DNA of 64,000 nt from Andrena cerasifolii (Eukaryota; Arthropoda; Insecta; Hymenoptera; Andrenidae): contig NC_135123.1 of the NCBI RefSeq assembly GCF_050908995.1, forward strand, positions 1,798,001 to 1,862,000, written 5' to 3'. Shown piece by piece: positions 55,165-64,000 of this stretch. The notes beneath the pieces are model-generated. The model made no database searches. It saw only the letters and a program-made list of their open reading frames with translations, and was not told the origin of the DNA. Position 1 is the first letter of the stretch; each line of letters opens with the position of its first letter. Made by a program: the position numbers and the translations under genes.

Positions 55165-57849
55165 CAGAGCGGTTCAGCGCTCCACGGGCACCAACCCGCG
55201 TTCTGATCTTAAATTCACCGCTAAAATACGTAACAGGTAAGTTCAGCGTAACCAACTGTTGGCCAACCGCTCACTTGCGCTTACTGATCTTTCACTGAAC
55301 GCTGCTGCTCAATTGCTCACTTGCCAACACCATAAGAGTCTTACTTCATGGCAAACACGTTCAGTGAGAGGTCGCCATTTTTTTAAGCGGAGATAAACTC
55401 CGTCATACTGAGCGGAACGATGGCTGCTCACCGATCAATTCCCAACAGTTGCAAACGGTTGGGGCCAACCATAGACTTATATAGACAGAGCGGAAGAGAG
55501 GACTGGTGGCGAGGGGAACATAAGATCGGAGGGGCAAAGGCAGAAACCATACAGGCAATTCGGTGGTTAGCTTCGGATGCATTCGGTTCGTGTCGATTCA
55601 GCATTAATGGCTGTTAATGGCTGTGTTCGAAACATAACCACTGTTGCTGTCGTAGTGGTCGTGGTATATAATAATCATACATTAACTGAGTGTAACAATG
55701 ACTTATTACGTAGTAAGCGGTTGTGCACATCGCAGGAAAAATAAAAACTACGAACAGTTGGAGAAAGAAAATATAAATAATGATATATATATATATATAT
55801 ACTATTTTACTATATAATTATTTATGCATATTAATTATGTTTATGTATGCATGAATTTATATCAGCAATTTTCATTATATTCTTTTTAAGCTTACAAAAT
55901 CTTTAAAAATATAACTATTATTGCAAATATCTATAAATACGATTTTATTTAAAAAAAGCTTCATTCTATTTACTAATTTTGTTAAATATATATAACCTAC
56001 TACATGATATACGGAATTTTTAATGTATGTATAAGTATACCTAACCTTTTCGACTAAGTATCCTTCATAGATATATAACGTCATTGTATTTCCGAATAGC
56101 ACCGAGGAGGAACGGAGTTACCCGATTTGCCTGTATCACCATCCCCTTACCGCGAACCTTGCAACTCCCCCTCAGCCCCATGGCGTGTGCTGCGTCTATA
56201 TATGCTATGGGGCCAACAGTTGGTTGAGCTGAACGCACCCATTACCACCGCTCCTGTAGGTGTTTCCCCCTCCATCAGCGTAGCTGAAGCCCGCCGATCC
56301 ATGGGCAAGTGGCTTACAAGGATGTGTTTGTGCATATGCATGGGTATGAACGCCCGCGCATTTAGTTTGCGCGCGTTAATTCAATTTATGGAATGTGTAC
56401 ATTTGGTTGCAACAGTCATTATGTTTGAATGTTCTTATATTGTAAATGTTTATTGGTTACTATGAACATGTGATTATAAATTGTATGTATGTAGGTACCT
56501 ACATATACTGCCGATCATTTATTGAAAATTTGCCAACCCTAACCTCACTCCTGCCTCTCGAGACACACTATGGAAACCATAGTCGACTCCTTTGAAATTT
56601 GAATTTCTAACTTCTATTTTAACAAAATTACTTTAAGTTTTTTGCTGATAATAGCGCCAATGCGAATATAATAATATAAACAAAATTCATATACTGCAAG
56701 TAAATAGCGCTACGGAATGCCTTTTCAGCACGCATTCATCTCCATATAGCACACTTCTTGCAGGAACGTTGCAACAACGTCGCTACAATATTGCAATGTT
56801 GCAGGCTGCATTGCAATATTGTTGAAATATTGTGGAAACATTGCCGTGCAATTTGGAGACAATAACTATTTGTTGCATATAAAAAACTCAGATATATGTA
56901 TATAAGAACACAAATTTCACAAAAAGTGGACATCCAATATTTGTGCACTAAGCCATAGAGCTGTTCAAGTACCCGGAGCCTAACTCGGCTTGAACGACCG
57001 AGCCGAGCCGAGTACCCGAATGAACCGAGCGGCTTGAAAGAATCGGGCGGCTTGGATAAAATCAAGTAGCTTGAATTTTTCAAGCGGGCCGAAAGAACCG
57101 AGGTGGCCCTACTTAGTAAGCCATCGATGTGATCTGTCCGAGATTCATTTTCACTCTAACAGTTCCCATTAGATTATATAAAATTTTATTAAATGCATTA
57201 TTAGTAAACACAAAATACTAACAATGCGTTAACAATGAGTGTCTCATCTAACAATAAGCTATGTATAAATAAATTCAAATAAATCAGAGATTTCCCGCCC
57301 TTGTTTTACTTCAAACCACATGTTACCGGCGGTGCTGGAAAATGTCTCACTAAACCTCGGAGAGATACCTATCTACAAGGCACTATTATTTATCTGTGTA
57401 CCATCGGAAGGTAAGTGAGTGTGAGATTTGTGTCATATGTTGATGAAATAAAGATGCGATATTATATTTTTTAACGAAGTAAACGGTAGAATATGGTAAT
57501 GCGCAAAAGTTGTAATAACTTCCCGATACTGTGTAAAACGGCAGCAGTTAAGTGAATACATACATCTCAGTAACGTTTCTGCGATATATTCGCAAGAAGT
57601 ACATAGTTTATCCATCTCTTTGAAGTGTACTACAACATGTCGATTACAAATTAACTATTACTAAACTTTCTTACAAAATATTTTTGCATTATTACTATAT
57701 TATTATTATCTGCATAATCAGTGACATATAAAGTATCGTAGGTAAGTTATTTCGCACATGATGGTTATATTTACTTCTTCCCTTGAAAAGAACATTTTCT
57801 GACACACGCTCAATGAAAGCGATTATATACATTCTCTTCTTATTTTCAG
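55165..57849. other. Repeat-derived intergenic region
   Basis: Contains GC-rich inverted phrases shared between about 55.23-55.50 kb and 56.19-56.30 kb (GGCCAAC, CAGTTGG, GTCTATATA). A (TA)n run lies at 55785-55800. A stretch of ATTGCAATGTTGCAG-like phrases lies at 56.76-56.85 kb, and a GAGCCGAGCCGAGTA-rich patch near 57.0 kb. The 112-, 115- and 65-codon ORFs here show no recognisable domain. Confidence 0.4.
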
Positions 57850-57900
57850 GAGATACTTCACTTTTTCGTTACGGTAAAGCGATTTATAAAACAAACAAAA

Positions 57901-60900
57901 ATGCTTCCTAACATACATGATAAAGATTATAGAGTTTTGGATTTGGTACGGCAACGTGAGATACGGGTATGTTAGAGCGTAGCATGCAATTTATATTATT
58001 TAAAGTGTCCGCATTACATATTTCTAAACATTACTAAATTTTACTATTATTCTTCATAAATGCTGTTTCTATGTATGTGTATACAGGGTGTTTATAAAAA
58101 TGTCGGAAATTTTTAAAAACTTAGCTCTGTTCACTAAAATAATAAAAACAGATTGTACATGCATATAGCCCACACTACTTAGTTTCGCCGTTATAAGCAA
58201 TTTTATATTCCATAAAACACAGGCCTGGAATGGCTATTAAAGGGCAACCGGCTGACAAGCGTGTTTGTCAGTTGGCCCAATATATTATATCCTTCTTGCC
58301 TTTAAAAAAAGATGAAGTGATAATCAATGTATTGATCCATGGAAACACAGCTAGGCTTTAGCAAATGCCACTTTAACAGGTGTTTGGTACCGATGTTGTT
58401 TTTTGTGAAATATAAAAGTGCTTGGAACTAAGCATCAAGGCCGTACTCGCATATCAACTTTTTTTTATTACTTTGGTAAGTAGAACCAATTGTGGAAGAA
58501 TGTCCCACCGTTTCGTGAACACCCGGTATAAATTATGTTGCATTAACATCACCGTGTAACGGAGCTCGGTTAATATATTTAGATATTACCTTTAAAATGT
58601 TTTATTTAGGATTCTGTAGCACATGCTGTGTCTCAAAGATTACATGTTACGGAAAATTTGATATCAAGATTAGGACTGGAGAAGGAATTAGTGGGTCACA
58701 CAGGATGCGTTAATTGTTTAGAGTGGAATGAAAGTGGACAGTGAGTACTATGGATATTATTCCGAAAGGGACCGGTGACCGATGGAGATGAGGTTTGGGG
58801 GGAGGGGGTGTGGATCCTAAATCTAAAATTGTAGCTTCGGGTATTTATTAGTTTCCAAAATATTCATAAAAACTTATGGATATTATTCCAAAAGGGACCG
58901 GTGGCGGATCAAGACGAGGTTTAGGGGGAGGGGGTGTGGATCCTAAATCTAAAATTGTAGCTTCGGGCATTTATTAGTTTCCGAAATTTTAATAAAAAAT
59001 TATGGATATTATTTCGAAAGGGACCGGCGGCGGATCGAGATGAGGTTTGCGGGGAGGGGCGAGGGAGGGGGTGTGGATCCTAAATCTAAAATTGGAGCTT
59101 CGGGTATTTATTAGTTTCCGAAATTTTAATAAAAATTATGGATATTATTCCGAAAGGGACCGGCGGCCGATGGAGATGAGGTTTGGGGGGAGGGGGTGTG
59201 GACCCTAAATCTCAACTTGTAGCGTCGGGTATTTATTAGTTTCCGAAATTTTAATAAAAATTATGGATATTATTCCGAAAGGGACCGGTGGCGGATCGAG
59301 TTGAAGTTTGGGGGGAAGGGGCGGGGAGGGAGTGTGGATCCTAAATTTGAAATTGTAGCTTCGGGTATTTATTAGTTTCCAAAATATTAATAAAAACTTA
59401 TGGATATTATTCCGAAAGGGACCGGTGGCCGATCGAGATGACGTTTGGGGGGAGGGGGTGTGGACCCTAAATCTCAACTTGTAGCTTCGGGTATTTATTA
59501 GTTTCCGAAATATTAATAAAAAATTATTGATAATTTTTTTTTTTTAATTTTTTTGGACATTGGTGCAGGCCCCCGTACCCGGGGACCCGCCCGTTCTACT
59601 ATTTTTAATTTTTGAAATTTTGTAACCGCAGTCTCATTTTTAGTATCGCCAAACTCACATCGGTTCGGTACCATGCTTTACGCGCCCGCGAGCGGGCGCA
59701 CGCCCTCCGCATTAATCTAGCCCCAACCAATATTAATACCCGGGACGAGTTGGAAAGTGGAATGCGTTGTTTCGGTATAAGTCAACAGAGAATTATTGTT
59801 AAGAGGGCTGACCGTGGTAAAGTGATTAAAAAAAATCAGTAAGGTATACCCTTTTATGCGCAATTACTCCTGTATCTTTTGAACGCATTAATTGCCGAAG
59901 ATAAACTTTTATATTTGGGGTCTTTCCACACCCCCTCGTAATACCCACCAAGTTTCATCTCGATTAGCCACCGGTCTCTTTAGGAAGTACAGCCGTTTAA
60001 TAAATGTATGTGAATTGTACATTGTATAATTTCAGAATTCTTGCTTCGGCATCTGACGATAGGAACATCATTTTGTGGGATCCATTTCGATATGAAAAAA
60101 AATTAGTACTTCGTACAGGCCATTATGGAAATATATTCTCTGTTAAGGTATTCTTATATGTTTATTTTTAGTTTAATAAGAAATATCTGCTGTTAGATAG
60201 TATTAATAGAAGGATTTAATTCTCTTATTTTACGTGTGATTCTAGTTTATGCCAAAGTCCAATGATAGTGTATTGGTATCAGGTGCAGCGGATAGCAAAG
60301 TACGAGTTTGCGACCTTACACTTCTTGAACCCATACTTGTATGTAATTGTCATATAGGCCGTGTCAAACGTATTGCCACTGCATCTACTATACCTTTCCT
60401 CTTTTGGAGTGCTGCAGAAGATGGTCTTATTTTGCAATATGATGTTCGCACTCCACATACCTGTAAAAGCAACAAATCAAGTAGTGTATTAATAAATCTT
60501 CTTAATCATATGGGTCTATACGCAGAAGCCAAATCTATTTCTGTGAATCCGAAAAGACCTGAACTGATAGCCATTGGAGCCAATGATGCCTATATACGAA
60601 TGTATGATCGTAGAATGATTAAACTTTCTCAGGTAATTAGTAAAGTAATAAAATTGTCGATACAATTTTATTGTAACGCACCTATAATATTTCTTTTAAT
60701 GGATTAAAATTTTCTAATTAATAGGTGCCTATTATCTCTTCTCAACGCAGTGACTGGGAGAGAGCTGGTGAAGGCGATCCAGATGAGAATGTACCATTGG
60801 GTTGCGCACAGTACTTTATCGCGGGTTCGTTCGTACGATCAGAGATAGCGTACGCGGCTCCTTTACCCTTATCTTCCTCTTTTTTTACATTTACATGACC

Positions 60901-62036
60901 GCTTTAACAGAGACTGTTAATGTTTGATATTAAGCAGGCCATCTGCACTCTCGACGGCGTAACAGTAATAGGAAACTCAACACAACGTATTTAACCTTCA
61001 GTGCTGATGGAAATGAGCTCCTTGTTAACATGGGTGGCGAACAAATATATTTATTTGACATCAACAATCCAAAAAACTCGAAAACTTGCTTTGGTTATTC
61101 TATGAACACTTATTTAGGTAACTATCAAGATTATTGTAAATATTCGTTTTATTTCCCGTTGTAAGTATAACCCGTAGTTTTAAACTTTAAAAGTTTATCA
61201 CATATCTCCCGAGGAATAGATAGTATACAAAAGTGAAGCCGAAATTTAAATGAATGACGAAATCAATTTTAAATAAAAGACAAAGTGATTCTTTTTTTTA
61301 GTTCGCGTATTATTTTATCACACTTTGGACACATTATCATTTACTTTTGCAACTGTACATAAAAGAGAATTTATTCGAATTATATAAAAATACATTTGCA
61401 TAGGAGACCTTGGAAGATGCTGTACGGAGAAGAATGATGAGAATAATACAGATTTAACTAAAATAAACAATGAAGTCCTGTCACCGTATATCGAAGAGTT
61501 AAAATGTCAGGTAGGAAAATTTTTTGTTCTAAAAAATATTCGGATTACCAATTCTTATGCGTATAAGAGTTTAAATACTAAAGTGTGTTGACAACAAACT
61601 TTGTTAAGCATTGAGTTAATCCCTGCTTTATTTAAATCAAATTATAATTACAATTCTTTTTGCAATAAATATCAATAAATAAGAGTACATTATTTTGATA
61701 TTTTCAGGCTAATAAAAGTTTCGAGCAACATAAGTATACTTTAGCAATTACTTTATATAACAAAGCAATCAGTTACTGTCCCAATGCAGCTGTGCTTTAC
61801 GCTAATAGAGCTGCAGCATATATGAAACGAACTTGGTATGAACCTACAAATATTTTATTTACCGTTCTTAACATTAAACAAATATGAGTAATAAAGAAAC
61901 TAAACAAGTCTAAAGAAGAAGAAAATCCCTTTTCTATAAAGGATTTAATTTCTAGGGATGGTGATACATATGCTGCTCTTAAAGACTGTCAAGCAACATT
62001 GCTCCTTGAGCCCGGACATGTGAAAGCACATTTCAG
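57901..62036 (+). CDS. WDTC1: WD and TPR repeats protein 1 (WDTC1/adipose), 5' nine coding exons, incomplete
   Basis: WDTC1/Adp is a fat-storage regulator and DDB1-CUL4 substrate receptor. Inferred exons: 57901-57966, 58610-58740, 60036-60147, 60246-60632, 60725-60824, 60938-61117, 61404-61510, 61708-61835, 61956-62036; about 430 codons with consistent phases. Motifs in order: LGLEKELVGHTGCVNCLEWN, ILASASDDRNIILWDPF, GHYGNIFSVKF, LVSGAADSKVRVCDL, FWSAAEDGLILQYDVR, LTFSADGNELLVNMGGEQ and YLFDI (WD40 part). The TPR part follows: ALYNK-like ITLYNKAISYCPNAAVLYANRAAAYMKR and DGDTYAALKDCQATLLLEPGHVKAHFR. An AG acceptor (TTATTTTCAG, ending 57849) suggests an upstream non-coding exon. The remaining TPRs and C-terminal WD repeats lie beyond the window. 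Confidence 0.95.
57967..58609 (+). other. WDTC1 intron 1 with a repeat scrap
   Basis: ACAGGGTGTTTATAAAAATG near 58084 and GTGAACACCCGGTATAA near 58517 are roughly inverted and worded like mariner-type repeat ends. No gene. Confidence 0.35.
58750..59526. repeat. Tandem repeat of about 126 bp, six units, in WDTC1 intron 2
   Basis: Units begin ATGGATATTATTCCGAAAGG (or close variants) at 58750, 58876, 59002, 59138, 59263 and 59400. Lengths are 125-137 bp; differences come from a GGGGCGGGGA-type insertion in two units. Each unit has a G-rich run (GGTTTGGGGGGAGGGGGTGT). The phrase TTATTAGTTTCCGAAAT ends each one. Confidence 0.93.
59527..60035. other. Remainder of WDTC1 intron 2
   Basis: T-rich stretch, then GTACCCGGGGACCCGCC and an ORF at 59612-59842 with no recognisable domain. 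TAGCCACCGGTCTCTTTAGG near 59965 resembles the complement of the tandem-unit start, so the intron continues as diverged repeat. Confidence 0.4.
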
Positions 62037-62321
62037 GTATCAGTGATCTGTTCTAATTAGAAGAGACGATTCCAGCGCACTGGTTCGGTCTATTAAATAA
62101 TTAAATAAAAGTTATTTTGCAATTTTGAGAATTTTTACCAAATTCCAACGTTTCGGTCAATGATTATGACCATTCTCAAGGAAAGTTAGATAAAAGGAAA
62201 AAATACTGCGGCAGCAGTATTGTTGTGAGTCTTTGGAGTTTCGTCCTTTAAATTTATTTCATAATCTTTAACGGTTACCGCTCTGGCATCGTTAGGCCGC
62301 ACTCTGGTTTACCATCTAGAT

Positions 62322-62557
62322 CAGGGCTGAGCAACTTGTTCGCCGCCGCGGGCCGCCCAGTCCCCACTACCAGTGAGCCGGTTCCCCCATCAGCAGATTA
62401 ACCGCCACTCCGTGTCCCTTCCTTTTACTCCTACGAGTGCGGTCATATTTAGGTACGGCGTACACTGTAGGAGATAAAAGAGTATGGTGGGGGTCGTTCT
62501 TCTGCGGCCCGGGAGAGTAGGCAAGTCGGGGAACGGGCCGCGGGTTGCACAGCCCTG
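62322..62557. mobile_element. GC-rich hAT-type MITE in a WDTC1 intron
   Basis: Ends CAGGGCTGAGCAAC and (complement) CAGGGCTGTGCAAC; exact 8-bp duplication ATCTAGAT at 62314-62321 and 62558-62565. 236 bp. Its interior differs from the 12849 and 32304 family, so it is a separate hAT family. Confidence 0.92.
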
Positions 62558-62606
62558 ATCTAGATGTTCTTGCCTTTTGTCTACTGTTTACCTCAGTCAC
62601 CGGTTA

Positions 62607-64000
62607 ATAGTGATGGGCGTGATACCGCTCAAGCAGTATCGATACCTAACGGTGAAGTATCATGGCATCTCCAGTACCGTAGGTATCAGAAGGTATCGAT
62701 ACATAAATGATACCTACTCAAAAGGTCCGATCTTTTGTAGGTATCAACATCTTGGCTGGACTTGGTATCGATACTATTCGAACCCGAAACAAGCATCCAT
62801 AGGTATCGAAACAGGAATGAGTACTTGGAAAGAATCGTTTCCCAAATGATACCTACAAAAGTCTCGGTCGTTTAAACTCGACTGCCTTCGGGTCGGACGA
62901 GATGCCGCACGGCATCCAGATGGCGAGGACAACGATGCCTCTCCGAGTGTTGCGACTTTCGAACCCTGAAATGGTTGGAATACCCATTAAGAAGTGAGAA
63001 ATCTTTCAGTTCCGCATTTCTCATCAGACCTCTGCGAAAACGACGCCAATCGATTCCTTTTGTTTCGCCGATGAAACTAACACCAAGAACGAGGTAATTC
63101 GGAGCATAATGAAGGAACTTAAATGAAAAATTGATTTATATAATTTCACACTAAGTTCGTTAAATATAGTTCGATTTACATGAAATTTCGTACAATATTG
63201 GAAAAACATAAGAAATCCATCTTGCATATCGATACGATAAAGAACAAAGAATGCAGTTTTTCTTAAACAGATATGAATTCTCGATCGACCGCAGCGAATC
63301 GAGGGTGATATACTCATTTCAGCACATTAAGAAATTCTTTATTCTTCATCGTATCGATATGGAAGTGATACCGGTGGATTCCTTATGTTGTTCCAATGAA
63401 AATTATACCAAACATCATGTAAATCGGAATATTTTTAACGAAGTCAAGTGGAGATTATAGTAATCAATTTTTCAAGTAATTTTCTTCATTATGGTCCGAA
63501 TTACGTCGTTCTTGGTGTTATTTTCATCAGAGAAACATAAGGTATCGATTGGCGTCGTTTTCGCAGAGATCTGATGAGAAATGCGGATCTGAAAGATTTC
63601 ACACTTCTTAATGGTAGGTATACTAACCACTACGAGGGGCCTTGTTTTCGGCACGTGGTGCCGGGCACCACTTTCTTTGACTAGCGTCGCGAGAGGATCA
63701 CCCAGTACGTCTATTTCGCTTTCTCTCGTTATATTCATTCTCTTTCCTTGACCAACTATTCAGGGGGTCCCTTATTGCGAGACTTTGTATGCTCAACGTC
63801 GGACCCAAACGCAGTCGAGTTTAAAGGACCGAGACTTTTGTAGATGTCATTTGGGAATCGATTCCATTCGATACCTAAAGTGCTCATTACGGTTTCGATA
63901 CCTATGCATGCTTGATTCCGGTTCGAATAGTATCGATACTTTACTGTTCCCGTTGTACCAATTCCACTCAGTACTCATTTTAGCTCCTACTGGTATCAAA
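62607..64000. mobile_element. Large nested foldback element, cut by the window end
   Basis: The left arm (62607 to about 62885) is rich in GGTATCGATACC-type palindromes and ends TTTAAACTCGACTGC. The right arm (63810-64000) starts GCAGTCGAGTTTAAA and continues as its complement to the edge. Inside, 62990-63115 and 63490-63615 form a second inverted pair (TTTCTCATCAGA, CGACGCCAATCGATTCC and complements). TAGTGATGGGCG at the left edge resembles a hAT terminus. No coding. Confidence 0.7.

Noticed and set aside
62637..62860. Tandem satellite based on GGTATCGATACC
   Set aside because: Spacing is irregular and the block recurs as a complement at 63820-64000, so it is an arm of a foldback element.

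Overview
The window is nuclear DNA of an insect, most likely a hymenopteran and perhaps an ant. That placement is inference from the gene set, the AT-rich spliced introns and the dense mix of hAT, Tc1/mariner, piggyBac-like, Harbinger, Helitron, LINE and Ty3/gypsy remains; no species-level marker was found. There are no operons, CRISPR arrays, or rRNA or tRNA genes that I can support.

Five host genes are recognisable. TMEM67/meckelin (8305-14728, +, 13 inferred coding exons) meets NDUFB3 (14916-15245, -) tail to tail. An intronless fizzy-related/Cdh1 gene lies at 43506-44966 (+). NOP58 lies at 50047-52288 (-, four coding exons). The 5' nine coding exons of WDTC1/adipose lie at 57901-62036 (+), and the gene runs off the right edge. 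Their roles (ciliary transition zone, complex I, APC/C activation, box C/D snoRNP, CUL4 substrate receptor) are unrelated, so this is an ordinary gene neighbourhood separated by repeats.

Region by region: 0-3.4 kb holds a broken Ty3/gypsy pol and a broken LINE. 3.7-7.7 kb is a stack of foldback MITEs and LTRs of a TGTTGCG...CGCAACA family, with nested insertions whose target-site duplications can still be read. 8.3-15.2 kb is TMEM67 plus NDUFB3. 15.3-23.7 kb is gene-poor, with several foldback elements and one Helitron-like element. 24.0-28.8 kb holds two head-to-head copies of a transposon encoding a Mutator-like transposase; the longer copy also encodes a YqaJ/lambda-exonuclease-type nuclease. 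29.2-30.2 kb is an LTR-like block with a tandem array of ten small hairpins whose stems covary. 31-42.6 kb is MITEs, a hAT relic with a target-site duplication, a piggyBac-like MITE nested in another element, a THAP9/P-like transposase scrap and a 22-bp minisatellite. 43-62 kb alternates genes with MITEs, a second solo LTR, and a 126-bp tandem repeat inside a WDTC1 intron. 62.6-64 kb is a large nested palindrome cut by the window end.

Exon borders were set by reading GT/AG sites, phase and family similarity by eye. TIRs and target-site duplications were compared base by base; percent identities were not calculated.
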